64,000 nucleotides of DNA from Bacillota bacterium (GTDB taxonomy: Bacteria > Bacillota > Clostridia > Acetivibrionales > DTU013). Position 1 is the first letter of the stretch; each line of letters opens with the position of its first letter. Under the pieces are notes generated by a model that searched no databases, had not been told where the DNA came from, and worked only from the letters and a program-made list of their open reading frames with translations. The translations under genes were made by a program, and so were the position numbers. The stretch spans positions 1 through 64,000 of the forward strand of contig JAFABI010000055.1 of the NCBI GenBank assembly GCA_023426125.1, in the 5' to 3' direction. Positions 22,151 to 31,719 of the stretch are shown here, piece by piece.

Positions 22151-24541
22151 CTACCGCAAGGAATATCCCTTATCTTCCATGTATTTAAGCAAACCGCCGG
22201 TGAACTCGCTGATGTCTTCACTGGACAGCGTCTTTTCCCTTGAACCGATGGCAAACCTGAAGGTCATGCTCTTCTTGCCTTCGGGCAGTCCTTTGCCCGT
22301 ATAGATGTCAACAAATTCAAAGCCCGTCAGGATGCTGCTGGCAAATCCGCCGATGTCGGTTTTTACCCTGTCAAACCACATGGACCTGTCTACAAGGAAG
22401 CTATAGTCCAGGGTAACTCCGGGATATTTTGAAGGCTCCGCAAATTTGACCTGTTTTGGTGCTATGGCATATACTTCCGCCAGATTCAGTTCAACAAAGG
22501 CCAGGTTGAGCTTCTTGTCCAGCTTCTGTTTGATCTGCGGGTGAACCACCGATATATGCCCCAGACAGCGATCGCCAAACCTGACTTCAACAGACTTCAC
22601 AGGATGGAGCCATGGAGCTGCCTGGACAGCGTCCTGCTTCATTGCCGCGTACTCCGGCTGTATGTTTTTCAAGCTGCCCAGGATGGCTGTCGTTATTCCC
22701 TTAAGTGTATAAAACAGAGAATCCTCATCCTTAAGCTTGCTCGCCGTCAGTGCGCAGAGGTTTTTATGCTCTTCACATTTGCTCCTGGTATCGGGGGCGT
22801 TGAAGACTCCTCCGATCTCATAAATAGAGAACTCGTCAAAAGCTTTCCTGTTAACCTCTGCAAACTCCAGCATTGTGGGAACCATGCTGTCCCTCAGGGT
22901 ATCCATATCCTTCGCATGTGGGTTCAAAAGCTTGACATTGCCGCGCTGCCCGATGCCTATACTGCTATTGTAGGTGTTGTTATGCCAAATATAGCTGATG
23001 ACTTCGTTGAAGGCAAACTTGTCGGACAGAAGCTCCCTGATCCGATGGTCGGCAAGCCTGGTTTCATTGTAGTCCAGGGGCTGCAGCGCAACCTCCAGGG
23101 TTTTCGGGACGATATTGTCATATCCGTAGATCCGGCTTATTTCCTCAATAATGTCCGCTTTTATGGTAATGTCCTTGGTGGCTCTGAAGGAAGGCACGTC
23201 AATGTGAAAAACGTCTCCGTCCTGCTTTACGCCGAATTCCAGGGACTTCAGTATGCTGACGACCTGTTCCGAGCTTACCGTATTGCCGATGTATTTATCG
23301 ATGTAGGGCTTGTCGATGGTAATCTTAATGGACTGCAGCGGTTTTGGATAAACATCCGTCAGGTTGGAGGAAATAACCACGTCCTGCTGTACATCTCTTA
23401 AGAGCTTGACGAATCTTTTGACCGACAGCGCGGTCAGATTCGGGTCCAGCATTTTTTCGAACCTGGCGCTGGCTTCGGTTCTCAAGCCCAATCGGGTGGA
23501 ATTCTTCCGCAAGCTTGCTCCTTCGAAATTGGCAGATTCCAGGATAATTCCACCGGTGTCCGCGGCAACTTCCGAATTCTCCCCGCCCATGATGCCGGCA
23601 ATGGCTATCGGCTTATCCAGGTTGCAGATCATCAGCACATCTTCCGGGATATTCCGCTCAATGCTGTCAAGGGTTTTGAATTTTGACGGTTTATCGGTGG
23701 AACGGACCACGATGCCGTCAATCTGCCTTTTATCAAAGGCGTGCATGGGCTGTCCGGTCTCCATCATGAGGTAGTTGGTCAGATCGACGATGAGTGAGAT
23801 AGGCCGCATGCCGCAATAGTATAGCCTGATCTGCATCGCCAGGGGGGAAACGCGGGTACTTATATTATCTATCTGCAGGCCTGTGTACCTGTAACATTTC
23901 TTCGGATCCTCGATTTTGATGCTTATATCCGGCAGGCTGCTGTTTTCAAGGTCTTCCGCAACCGCCAGCGGCTTAAGCTCCCTTTTGAAGATTGCCGCCA
24001 TTTCCCTTGCAATGCCGTAGTGCCCCCACAAATCCGGCCTGTTGGTCAGAGATTTGTTGTCAATCTCAATGATTACGTCGTCCATGGGGATGATGCTTTT
24101 TATGTCGGTGCCGGGCTTATAGTCCCCTTCAAGGATCATAATGCCTTCATGATTATCGCTGATGCCGATCTCGGAAGCGGAACAAAGTATCCCGCAGCTG
24201 TCGGCGCCTGCAACCACAGCTTTTTTCACTTCACTGATTTTCTTTATTGAGCCGCCTTCCTTTGCAAAGGGTGAAAGGATGCCTTCTCTTACGTTGGGTG
24301 CCCCGCAAACGCATTGGACAATACCCTCACCCGAATCCACCATGCATATTTTCAGCTTCTTCGAAGATGGGTGGGGCTGAACGCTTACAACCTTCCCCAC
24401 GACCACCTTCGTGATGTCCTTCCCTATCTCGGCCACATCTTCCACTTCGGCAGCGGACATGGTAAACCTGTACCATATGTCCTTTACACTTATGCCGTCA
24501 AGATTGACAAAATCCTTTATCCAGTTTAACGATATTTTCAT
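22151..24541 (-). CDS. pheT: Phenylalanine-tRNA ligase beta subunit
   Basis: A 796-residue subunit of the alpha2-beta2 enzyme that charges tRNA-Phe. It starts MKISLNWIKDFVNL (ATG 24541, AAGGAGTG upstream) and has the EMAP/OB-type tRNA-binding domain (about 40-150, with KVVSVQPHPSSKKLKIC), B3/B4 editing domain (about 210-390), B5 domain and a C-terminal anticodon-binding FDX-ACB domain (KYPGVTLDYSFLVDRSMWFD onwards). It is downstream of pheS; the 289-bp gap between them holds a repeat element instead of the usual tight coupling. Confidence 0.97.
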   Translation of the reverse strand: MKISLNWIKDFVNLDGISVKDIWYRFTMSAAEVEDVAEIGKDITKVVVGKVVSVQPHPSSKKLKICMVDSGEGIVQCVCGAPNVREGILSPFAKEGGSIKKISEVKKAVVAGADSCGILCSASEIGISDNHEGIMILEGDYKPGTDIKSIIPMDDVIIEIDNKSLTNRPDLWGHYGIAREMAAIFKRELKPLAVAEDLENSSLPDISIKIEDPKKCYRYTGLQIDNISTRVSPLAMQIRLYYCGMRPISLIVDLTNYLMMETGQPMHAFDKRQIDGIVVRSTDKPSKFKTLDSIERNIPEDVLMICNLDKPIAIAGIMGGENSEVAADTGGIILESANFEGASLRKNSTRLGLRTEASARFEKMLDPNLTALSVKRFVKLLRDVQQDVVISSNLTDVYPKPLQSIKITIDKPYIDKYIGNTVSSEQVVSILKSLEFGVKQDGDVFHIDVPSFRATKDITIKADIIEEISRIYGYDNIVPKTLEVALQPLDYNETRLADHRIRELLSDKFAFNEVISYIWHNNTYNSSIGIGQRGNVKLLNPHAKDMDTLRDSMVPTMLEFAEVNRKAFDEFSIYEIGGVFNAPDTRSKCEEHKNLCALTASKLKDEDSLFYTLKGITTAILGSLKNIQPEYAAMKQDAVQAAPWLHPVKSVEVRFGDRCLGHISVVHPQIKQKLDKKLNLAFVELNLAEVYAIAPKQVKFAEPSKYPGVTLDYSFLVDRSMWFDRVKTDIGGFASSILTGFEFVDIYTGKGLPEGKKSMTFRFAIGSREKTLSSEDISEFTGGLLKYMEDKGYSLR

Positions 24542-24567
24542 ATACAAATCACTCCTTTTTAATGTAA

Positions 24568-24602
24568 GGGGACACACCTCTCCGAGCAGGGTGTATTCCT
24601 TT
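24568..24602. repeat. Short GGGGACACACC repeat before pheT
   Basis: AAGGGGACACACC followed by GGGTGTATTCCTTTTT, an imperfect member of the GGGGACA hairpin group, lies within 30 bp of the pheT start. Confidence 0.4.
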
Positions 24603-24661
24603 TTAGCTTAGTACAGCCCCATGCAAGCCAGTTATCAGCCAGGAATTAAAACGGGATCCAA

Positions 24662-24738
24662 TGTAGGGGCGGCCATTGGCCGTCCGAGAGCTGTCTGGCA
24701 TAGATTGTATTTGCGGACGCGCAATGCGCGCCCCTACA
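24662..24738. repeat. GC-rich palindromic repeat element, copy 2
   Basis: TGTAGGGGCGGCCATTGGCC at the left and GCGCGCCCCTACA at the right: here the left arm is the GGCC type and the right the GCGC type. It is inserted between pheS and pheT. Confidence 0.85.
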
Positions 24739-24830
24739 ACATGGCCATACCCCACTTTTGTCAAGCTTACCTGGTAACGAATACATGTGCAACTGCACTA
24801 AGGTATCTCCCTTTCGATTCCCTCCAGGCT

Positions 24831-25868
24831 CTACAGGCTACCCGTCCCGAATTGCTTCATCGCTCTCGTGTCGCCCGAATTGAACACCCGGATGTCGCCT
24901 ATGCCGTATTTCATCATGGCAAGCCTGGTAAGCCCCAGACCAAAAGCAAATCCGGTGTACACCTCCGGGTCGATCCCCCCATACTTCAGAACATTGGGAT
25001 GAACCATGCCGCAGGGCAGCAGTTCCACCCAGCCGGACTGCTTACAGGTAGGACATCCCGAGCCTCCGCATATGGTACAATTCAGATCCAGTTCAAAGCC
25101 CGGTTCAACAAAGGGGAAGAATCCCGGCCTGAGCCTGACCTTCACATCCCGGTTGAAGACCTTTGAAAGCAGCAGCTTCATAACATAGATGAGGTTTGCA
25201 ATGGAAACATTTTTGTCGATCATCATGCCTTCCAGCTGAAAGAAGGTATTTTCATGGGAGGCGTCGGTGCTCTCATTCCGGAAGCATCTGCCCGGCGCGA
25301 TTATCTTCAGCGGTGCGCCGTATTTAAGCATTGCCCTCACCTGGCAGGGAGAAGTATGGGTGCGCAGCAGCTGGCCGTTCTCAAGCCAGTAGGTATCCTG
25401 CATGTCCCTGGCGGGATGGTGCTGGGGAATGTTTAAAGCTTCAAAATTGTAAAAGTCATCCTCCACTTCGGGACCGTCCACGATGTTGAAGCCCATGCCG
25501 GTGAATATCTTTTCGATGTCCCTTTGCACGATGGTTACCGGATTAAAGGAGCCTGCCGGGTAAGGATTCCCCGGCAGCGTAATGTCAAAGTCCGAAACTT
25601 TTGAAATGTCCTGCTTTACAGCATTTAAACTTAATTCGCCGCTCTTTTCCGCCAGCTTTTCACTCAGCAGGTTTTTAATCTTGTTGGCTTCCATCCCCAC
25701 CTGTTTGCGTTCTTCAGGGTCCAATCCCCCAAGGCCCTTCAGTATTTCCGTCAATTCGCCTTTTTTGCCCAGGTAGTTTACCCTCAGGCTTTCAAGCTCA
25801 TTCAGTGTCTTCAGTGCGGAGATTTCTTCTTCCGCCCTGTTCTTCAGCTTGTTCAAACGTTCAAGCAT
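24831..25868 (-). CDS. pheS: Phenylalanine-tRNA ligase alpha subunit
   Basis: A 345-residue class II synthetase catalytic subunit: an N-terminal coiled-coil (about 1-85) for tRNA binding, motif 2 region GRCFRNESTDASHENTFFQL, a Cys cluster CTICGGSGCPTCKQSGWVEL and motif 3 GFAFGLGLTRLAMMKYGI. GGAGG lies upstream of ATG 25868. It is expressed from the T-box leader just upstream. Confidence 0.97.
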   Translation of the reverse strand: MLERLNKLKNRAEEEISALKTLNELESLRVNYLGKKGELTEILKGLGGLDPEERKQVGMEANKIKNLLSEKLAEKSGELSLNAVKQDISKVSDFDITLPGNPYPAGSFNPVTIVQRDIEKIFTGMGFNIVDGPEVEDDFYNFEALNIPQHHPARDMQDTYWLENGQLLRTHTSPCQVRAMLKYGAPLKIIAPGRCFRNESTDASHENTFFQLEGMMIDKNVSIANLIYVMKLLLSKVFNRDVKVRLRPGFFPFVEPGFELDLNCTICGGSGCPTCKQSGWVELLPCGMVHPNVLKYGGIDPEVYTGFAFGLGLTRLAMMKYGIGDIRVFNSGDTRAMKQFGTGSL

Positions 25869-25973
25869 TTCGTCATTCCTCCCGCTAATTTATGGTTCTC
25901 CTAAGTCAAATTCCACGCGACATCAAGCTCCGGCAGGTTTTCGCCATTTTCCGCCATTGCAAAATGCCGCAAA

Positions 25974-26355
25974 AAATAAAAGCCTCCATCCCTGTAGGGA
26001 CGAAGACTGTTCTCCGCGGTACCACCCATGTTCCGGCCTCAAAAAAGCCGGCGCTTTACAAATAAACTTCTCAGGCAACTTCAGCCTGATCCAGTTATTT
26101 CCTGTAGTAACGTACAAGACCCGGCATCTCCTACTTTACCTCCATGATATTCTCTTCCGGCTGAAGCATTGCGGTACTCTTGCCAGCAAAGCGGCAAGCC
26201 GGACAGTGTCCTATCGGTCTGGGTTCAGGATGCAGCTTAAGAGGGAACTTCACCGGATTGTTCCCTGAAGGTGCTTTCAGCCTGAGGCACCTACTCTCTT
26301 TCAAGTCTTCACCGGTTACTTTTCTCTTTCATCGCTTCACACATTTATTTACTTG
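25974..26355 (-). promoter_or_regulatory. T-box leader (tRNA-Phe sensing) of pheST
   Basis: The minus-strand leader has the T-box sequence TGGGTGGTACCGCGG (26028-26014) and a terminator with an 11-bp stem closed by UACA and followed by TTTTATTTTTT (26007-25974). Stem I lower helices AAGAG/CUCUU and ACCGG/CCGGU bracket an internal loop, AAAAGTA opposite GAAGTTC. The UUC at 26247-26245 is the phenylalanine specifier codon, matching pheS. Uncharged tRNA-Phe would switch terminator to antiterminator. Confidence 0.95.
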
Positions 26356-26361
26356 CCAGTT

Positions 26362-26390
26362 ATTATACCACGGAAATATTGTTTTTACAA
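26362..26390 (-). promoter_or_regulatory. Promoter of the T-box/pheST transcript
   Basis: TTGTAA (26390-26385), a 17-bp spacer and TATAAT (26367-26362) on the minus strand place transcription start near 26355, at the 5' end of the T-box leader. Confidence 0.75.
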
Positions 26391-26471
26391 CAAAAACAGC
26401 GAAGCATGGAATATCTTATAAACAAATGGTATAATGGTAAATAATATTCAGGAATAACGAAAGAAGATGCT

Positions 26472-27977
26472 ATGATAAACAATTTTAACGACTTGGGTAT
26501 TTCGCCCCCTATACTGAAAGCGCTGGAGGAGATGGGCTTTAAAGAGCCTACGGAGGTACAGAGCAAAGCGATTCCACCGATTTTGAACAAGGAAGACCTT
26601 ATTGTCATGTCCAAGACCGGCAGCGGCAAGACCGCTGTTTTCGGCGTTTCGATCCTGCAGTTGACCGATCCCGGCGCGGCAGGACCCCAGGGCCTGATCC
26701 TGACTCCGACACGGGAATTGGCCGTCCAGGTGGACAGTGACCTGAAACAGATGTCAAAGCACCTCCTGCACCAGACAACCGCTGTATACGGACAGCACAG
26801 CATGAACACCGAGATCCAGGCTCTGAAAAAGGGTATTTCCATTGTCACCGGTACCCCCGGCCGGGTATTTGACCATATCAGCCATGGGAATCTGCCAACT
26901 AGGAATATACGCTTTCTGGTTCTTGACGAAGCGGACAGGATGCTGGATATGGGGTTTATCCTCCAGGTGGAGAAGATCATCCGGACCCTCCCCAAAGACA
27001 GGGTAACCCTGCTGTTTTCCGCCACGATACCTCCTGAGGTGCATAAAATATGCAGGGACTATATGAAACAGCCGGCCACCGTCGAGATCGAATCCCCCAC
27101 CATGACGGTAGATACCATACAGCAGGCTTACTACCGGGTGCAAAGAAACGAAAAGCGCCTGTGGTTGAACCGGCTGCTTCTGGTGGAGCATCCGGAAAGC
27201 TGTATGATTTTCTGCAACACAAGAGTTGCCGTGGATCAGGTTCAAAGCTTTTTATCCCAGAAGGGATATGCTTCCCAGGCATTGCACGGAGATATTCCCC
27301 AGGGAAAACGCCTTAAGACCATAGATCAGTTCAAAAAAGGAGAGTTCCGTCTGCTGGTCGCTACGGATGTTGCGGCACGGGGCATCCATATCGACGATTT
27401 GTCCCTTGTCATCAACTATGACGTCCCCGTGGAAAAAGACAGCTATGTGCACAGGATCGGGCGAACCGGCCGTGCCGGGAATTCAGGCCGCGCCATCACA
27501 TTGGTTACAAGCGATGACATTATAAGCCTTTACGAGATCGAAGAGCACATAGGAACGATGATTGCCGAAGCGGAGCTGCCTACCGAGGAAGTTTACAACC
27601 TGAACAAAGCCGAGGCTGAAAAATGGATACAGGCAAATTCACAAAAAAGCAAGCCGCCCAGGACCGCATCGCAAGTTGATACAAAACAAGCCCAAAGGAA
27701 GCCCTCACGTCCGGGGTCCCCTCAGCGCCGTGATGAGAGCAAAGGCCGGCGGATTGATAGCACCAGGGAGCATAAACCGTCCCAGGGCACGCGTGCAGTG
27801 CATCCACAGCAGACAAAACCAGTCCGCACGCCAAACAGACCGGCGGCGCCGCGTCCTCCGGCTGCTGACACAGCCCGTCCAAGGCCTGGCAAAGAGATTG
27901 TACAAGAACAGAGCCCCGCACCTAAGAAATCATTCCTGCAGCGCATACTGCAGCGCATATTGGGTAAGCAAAAGTGA
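26472..27977 (+). CDS. DEAD-box ATP-dependent RNA helicase
   Basis: A 501-residue helicase with all core motifs: a Q motif (LGISPPILKALEEMGFKEPT), Walker A SKTGSGKTAVF, PTRELAVQ, TPGRVFD, VLDEADRML, LLFSATIP, ARGIHIDD and HRIGRTGRAG. The core ends near residue 370. The last ~110 residues are a low-complexity basic Pro/Arg/Lys/Gln tail (SRPGSPQRRDESKGRR and similar) ending in an amphipathic KKSFLQRILQRILGKQK helix, likely RNA- or ribosome-binding. It resembles CshA-type cold-shock/RNA-decay helicases. It is divergent from pheST. Confidence 0.93.
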   Translation: MINNFNDLGISPPILKALEEMGFKEPTEVQSKAIPPILNKEDLIVMSKTGSGKTAVFGVSILQLTDPGAAGPQGLILTPTRELAVQVDSDLKQMSKHLLHQTTAVYGQHSMNTEIQALKKGISIVTGTPGRVFDHISHGNLPTRNIRFLVLDEADRMLDMGFILQVEKIIRTLPKDRVTLLFSATIPPEVHKICRDYMKQPATVEIESPTMTVDTIQQAYYRVQRNEKRLWLNRLLLVEHPESCMIFCNTRVAVDQVQSFLSQKGYASQALHGDIPQGKRLKTIDQFKKGEFRLLVATDVAARGIHIDDLSLVINYDVPVEKDSYVHRIGRTGRAGNSGRAITLVTSDDIISLYEIEEHIGTMIAEAELPTEEVYNLNKAEAEKWIQANSQKSKPPRTASQVDTKQAQRKPSRPGSPQRRDESKGRRIDSTREHKPSQGTRAVHPQQTKPVRTPNRPAAPRPPAADTARPRPGKEIVQEQSPAPKKSFLQRILQRILGKQK

Positions 27978-28078
27978 AGGAGCGCCGTAAAAAAGTATAG
28001 GGGTGCGCACGGATTTAAAGCAGGCTCAAGTATTGCAGGGACAGCAGTGAAAAGGTATACTATTATTGCAATGCCCGG

Positions 28079-28192
28079 TACTACAGCGAAAACTGCCGGC
28101 CTACCCCAGGAAAAGCAACGCGGCGAAGCGTTCGTGATTGGCCTTCCCAGGTGCATGAATCCCGGTCAAATAATGAAGTTTTCGCTGGAGTA
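28079..28192. repeat. 114-bp inverted-repeat element (TACTACAGCG family), copy 2
   Basis: Terminal repeats TACTACAGCGAAAACT / AGTTTTCGCTGGAGTA match 15 of 16. As in copy 1 at 10897, the right arm is preceded by TAATGAAG. It lies 35 bp before the TPR gene and could affect its expression. Confidence 0.75.
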
Positions 28193-28226
28193 TTTTACCG
28201 GCAAAAATATGTTGGAGGTAAGTTGA

Positions 28227-29066
28227 ATGGGCGGTAAAATCATAAACTTTCTTGTTAAGTTTGTAATTCCGGTAATTGTAATTATAATTCTGTTTTCCTA
28301 TAACATTTTGTTGGGACTGGCGGCTTTAGTGCTGGTAATCGCATTCCTTTTTTTCCTGAGCCGGGCATCTTTGTTTGCGCACATGGGAAGCCTGAAGTAT
28401 TCCACCGGGAATCTTGAAGAAGCAATCCGCTGGTTTGCAAAAGCCTATGGAACGGGGAAAGCCAAACCCTCAACCATCAGCTCCTATGCCTATCTTCTTT
28501 TAAAAAACGGAAAGCTGGAAGAATCCGAAACCATTCTCAACAAGCTGATTGCCTCACATCCGGACAAGGACAGTGAAATGCTGGCAAAATCGAATCTTGC
28601 ATTGGCATACTGGAAAAAGGGTTGTCTGGATGACGCCATAGCACTGCTGGAAACTGTGATCAAGGATTATAAGACCTCGACAATTTATGGCAGTCTGGGA
28701 TACCTTCTCATTCTGAAGGCTGATTATGAAAAAGCGCTTCAGTTCAACCTTGAAGCCTATGAATACAACGAATCCAACACTGTGATCCTGGACAACCTGG
28801 GTCAGGTCTATTATTTGACCGGCCAATATGAAAAGTCGGCGGAAATCTATGAAAAGCTGCTGTCCAAAAATCCGACCTTCCCTGAAGCTTATTACAATTA
28901 CGGCTTGCTGCTTCTGGATACGAACCAGGCGGAAAAAGCTTGTGAGATGCTGGAAAAGGCCCTGAATTACAAGCTTTCCTTTCTCAGCACCATAAAAAAA
29001 GAAGATATAGAGCAGAAGCTGGAGGAAACAAGGCAAAAGCTGCCCGCTGCGGAGGAGCAAGCCTGA
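28227..29066 (+). CDS. Membrane-anchored TPR protein
   Basis: A 279-residue protein. Residues 1-45 form a hairpin of two transmembrane segments; residues about 60-255 contain five to six tetratricopeptide repeats (for example GNLEEAIRWFAKAYGTGKAK, ADYEKALQFNLEAYEYN, GQYEKSAEIYEKLLSKNPTF). It is a cytoplasmic protein-interaction scaffold at the membrane with no enzymatic motif. TTGGAGGTAAG precedes ATG 28227. Its 3' end directly abuts a GC-rich repeat element, which starts 3 bp after the stop. Confidence 0.85.
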   Translation: MGGKIINFLVKFVIPVIVIIILFSYNILLGLAALVLVIAFLFFLSRASLFAHMGSLKYSTGNLEEAIRWFAKAYGTGKAKPSTISSYAYLLLKNGKLEESETILNKLIASHPDKDSEMLAKSNLALAYWKKGCLDDAIALLETVIKDYKTSTIYGSLGYLLILKADYEKALQFNLEAYEYNESNTVILDNLGQVYYLTGQYEKSAEIYEKLLSKNPTFPEAYYNYGLLLLDTNQAEKACEMLEKALNYKLSFLSTIKKEDIEQKLEETRQKLPAAEEQA

Positions 29067-29069
29067 TAA

Positions 29070-29175
29070 TGTAGGGGCGCGCATTGCGCGTCCGCAAGAA
29101 TTCAACCTATGATGGCAAATATCATTCGGCTTGGGCCTGCATTTGATGGGCGGACGGCCCGTGGCCGCCCCTACA
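29070..29175. repeat. GC-rich palindromic repeat element, copy 3
   Basis: TGTAGGGGCGCGCATTGCGC at the left (GCGC arm) and CGTGGCCGCCCCTACA at the right (GGCC-type arm), enclosing ~55 bp of unrelated sequence. Confidence 0.85.
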
Positions 29176-29227
29176 GGACTGCATATCCATATTTGTGGGA
29201 CTCTTGGCTATAGAGGCGTAAATCCAA

Positions 29228-29253
29228 TATAGGGGCGCGCATTGCGCGTCCGC
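29228..29253. repeat. Half GC-rich repeat element
   Basis: A single GCGC-type arm (TATAGGGGCGCGCATTGCGC plus GTCCGC) stands without a partner, 19 bp from the stop of the MFS gene. Confidence 0.7.
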
Positions 29254-29271
29254 AGGAATGCCATCCATCTC

Positions 29272-30600
29272 CTATGGCACACCTTTCGATTCGGATTCCG
29301 GTTTTATGAACCAATGGATGTAAGCTGCGCAAATAGCCAGTAAAACGCCGGATATGGCGAAAACAATCTGCATGCTGCCGATCGTAAAACCGGAAATATT
29401 CAGTTTGAAGGAATCCAGGAATATAAGGACGGCAGATCCCAGCAAGGTGCTCAAAAAGCCTATAAGCCCGCTTAAGGCGGCATTGAAGCCTATGTATACC
29501 GTCCTCCCTTCTTCCGGAGAATAGGTAAATTGAATGTTAAAGGACGAGATTCCTATACCAGCCCAGGATAACCCGCCGGCAATATGCATAAGGGGAACGA
29601 GTATGTACGCCGTCGAAGAGTTTATGAAAAACCAGATGGTATGCGTCACCGAAAGCATTAAAATGGAAAGCTTGATGACATAGACCCAGGATTTTCTGTC
29701 GGCAAGCCTGCCCCATAGTCTCACCACAAGGGTATTGACCAGGGTGCCCAGCATGCCCACCACCATGATAAAAGTATAGTTAAGCTTAAGACCGGTTACC
29801 ATGTAAACGGAAAAGAAAGGCCCTCCGATTTGGACTCCGATATTCCAGAAAATAAACAGCAGCACGATTTTTCTAAATCGCTTGTCTTTTAGCGGTATGG
29901 TAGCAATCTTCTTCAAGTTCAATTCGGACTTGTTTCTTTTTACCGGCGGTTCTTTCATTAACAGCCAGACGGTAAAATTGCCCAGGGCGAGGACCAGGAC
30001 AAATGAAAACATTACAATGAAGCCGCCGTATTCGTTTCCGTTTTCCTTATATACATCCAGCACCCTGCCCATGATCAGGGTAAAAACTGTTGCAGCTCCC
30101 AGCACATAAGATTCCCTGATGCCAAAATACCTGCCTCTGATATTGTCGGGAATCAGGTCGATAAGCCATCCCGAGGCTGCCGGATTAATAAATGAAACCG
30201 CCAGATAGGCGATAAAATAAACTGCTGCTACCAGTGCAAGGCGTTCAGTCCGGCCACTGACCAGAAAAGGTATGAAAACCATGAGTCCCAACAGCAGCCT
30301 GTGGATAAGGGACAGCACTGAAACCGTCAGCTTTCTTTTTTCCATTTTTTCAAAAACAATGGGTGAAATCAGCTGTATGATGCCTGCCAGTACCGGAATA
30401 GCCCCGATTATCCCGTTAAAGCTGTCTCCTGCGCCGAGGTAGCTGGCAAAGCCCGCAAGAAATGCGCCGCTGGTTAAATTGAATATCGTTCTGGCTGAAC
30501 CGCCTTCGAAAATTGAACATGTCCGACTTGCTTGATAGTCCTTATCGGTTAAAGGTTTGCTGCTGTAAAAAATCCTTCTGAATACTGCCCCAATTCTCAT
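29272..30600 (-). CDS. Major facilitator superfamily transporter
   Basis: A 442-residue protein with about 12 transmembrane segments. It has the MFS loop 2-3 basic pattern in weak form (EKMEKRKLTVSV) and a second-half equivalent (GRLADRKSWVYVIK). It begins with a ~45-residue cytoplasmic segment (FRRIFYSSKPLTDKDYQASR), longer than usual. No substrate can be assigned; similar proteins occur near sugar-utilisation loci. The ribosome site is weak (ACGGGTC), so the exact start is less certain. Confidence 0.8.
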   Translation of the reverse strand: MRIGAVFRRIFYSSKPLTDKDYQASRTCSIFEGGSARTIFNLTSGAFLAGFASYLGAGDSFNGIIGAIPVLAGIIQLISPIVFEKMEKRKLTVSVLSLIHRLLLGLMVFIPFLVSGRTERLALVAAVYFIAYLAVSFINPAASGWLIDLIPDNIRGRYFGIRESYVLGAATVFTLIMGRVLDVYKENGNEYGGFIVMFSFVLVLALGNFTVWLLMKEPPVKRNKSELNLKKIATIPLKDKRFRKIVLLFIFWNIGVQIGGPFFSVYMVTGLKLNYTFIMVVGMLGTLVNTLVVRLWGRLADRKSWVYVIKLSILMLSVTHTIWFFINSSTAYILVPLMHIAGGLSWAGIGISSFNIQFTYSPEEGRTVYIGFNAALSGLIGFLSTLLGSAVLIFLDSFKLNISGFTIGSMQIVFAISGVLLAICAAYIHWFIKPESESKGVP

Positions 30601-30941
30601 GTTTTGACCCGTTAATAAGCAATACTGCCGATTTGTTGTTTTATCTTTAGCAAATAAAATATATCAACACTATATACTATTGAGACCGCCTTTGCAATAG
30701 ACGAATGAATGCATAATTTAATCAGAGGTCAAAAAGTTCTTTGGAAAACTGATACGTATTGATACCCCCGCTGTTTAGGGGTGCATTATGCTGGTATTTG
30801 CTGATATCTCTTTTATGTAGGAGCGCATTGTGCCGGTTTTGCTGATTCCTTGCTATGTAGGGGCGCGCATTGCGCGTCCGCCTATAAGCGGCAGTCACTG
30901 AGATTGCCATATTGCCACGCGCCTCGTGGCTGAAAGAATAG
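30601..30941. repeat. Gene-free stretch with two GC-rich half repeats
   Basis: Left arms of the GC-rich element lie at 30816-30835 (a degenerate version, TGTAGGAGCGCATTGTGCCG) and 30856-30881 (TGTAGGGGCGCGCATTGCGC plus GTCCGC). No gene is seen; a 98-codon frame here is an artefact of the repeats. Confidence 0.65.
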
Positions 30942-31646
30942 CTATTGCCGGCAAGGTGCGGCAGATTCATCCGGATTGAATAAGGACCAGGGGTATTCCG
31001 CCGGCGGCCAGGCTTCAAACTGCATTTCCTGCTTCAAGGTGGGATGCGCCAACCGAATGCCGGCCGACCACAAGGCGATCTGCTGTTCTTTTTTATTCTG
31101 CACCGCTCCATATTTTCCATCGCCGTACAGCGGATGACCTGTTGCGGAAAATTGCACCCTTATCTGATGAGACCGCCCCGTATGAAGGTTTACTTTTACC
31201 AGAGACAGTCCTTCCCTGCTTTCCAGCACTTCATAATCCAGAAGCGCTTTTTTACCTCTCCCGGATTTCTGGGAGACCACATAGACGGTATTGGTTTTTT
31301 CATCCTTTTCGAGGAAATGCTCAAGAGTTCCTGACGACTGCTCCGGCATACCGTTGACCACAGCCAGATAGGTCTTTTTCAAGCTCCCGTTTCTTATCTG
31401 CTCCGAAAGCCTGGAAGCCGACTTTGAGGTTTTCCCGAAAACCATGACACCGCCCACCGGCCTGTCCAGTCTGTGAACAAGTCCCAAAAATGCTTCACCG
31501 GGCTTGTCGTACCTTTTCTTCAAATCTTCCTTGAGAAGGGTCAGCAAGTCGGCGTCACCCGTATTGTCACCGTGTGAGAGCATATTGGGGGGTTTCTCCA
31601 CTACCAGCAGATGATTGTCTTCGAAAATTATTTTTATATCATTCAA
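30942..31646 (-). CDS. RluA-family pseudouridine synthase
   Basis: A 234-residue enzyme converting uridine to pseudouridine in rRNA or tRNA. The catalytic motif GLVHRLDRPVGGVMVFGKT contains the aspartate nucleophile; LHTGRSHQIRVQFSATGHPL is the second signature. There is no S4 domain, as in the shorter RluA/TruC-like forms. The start is TTG 31646 with GGAGG 10 bp upstream (LNDIKIIFEDNHLLVVEKPP); the frame continues to 31691 without a better site. It probably shares a transcript with the methyltransferase gene upstream. Confidence 0.9.
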   Translation of the reverse strand: MNDIKIIFEDNHLLVVEKPPNMLSHGDNTGDADLLTLLKEDLKKRYDKPGEAFLGLVHRLDRPVGGVMVFGKTSKSASRLSEQIRNGSLKKTYLAVVNGMPEQSSGTLEHFLEKDEKTNTVYVVSQKSGRGKKALLDYEVLESREGLSLVKVNLHTGRSHQIRVQFSATGHPLYGDGKYGAVQNKKEQQIALWSAGIRLAHPTLKQEMQFEAWPPAEYPWSLFNPDESAAPCRQ

Positions 31647-31719
31647 GGTCCGACAGCCTCCAAACTCTGTGCACAGCAGGCCTGCCTTCACTTCTCCGGG
31701 ACAGGCTCTATTACAGTAG

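Noticed and set aside
30722..31018. 98-codon frame in repeat-rich DNA
   Set aside because: Composed of GC-rich repeat arms; no start signal.
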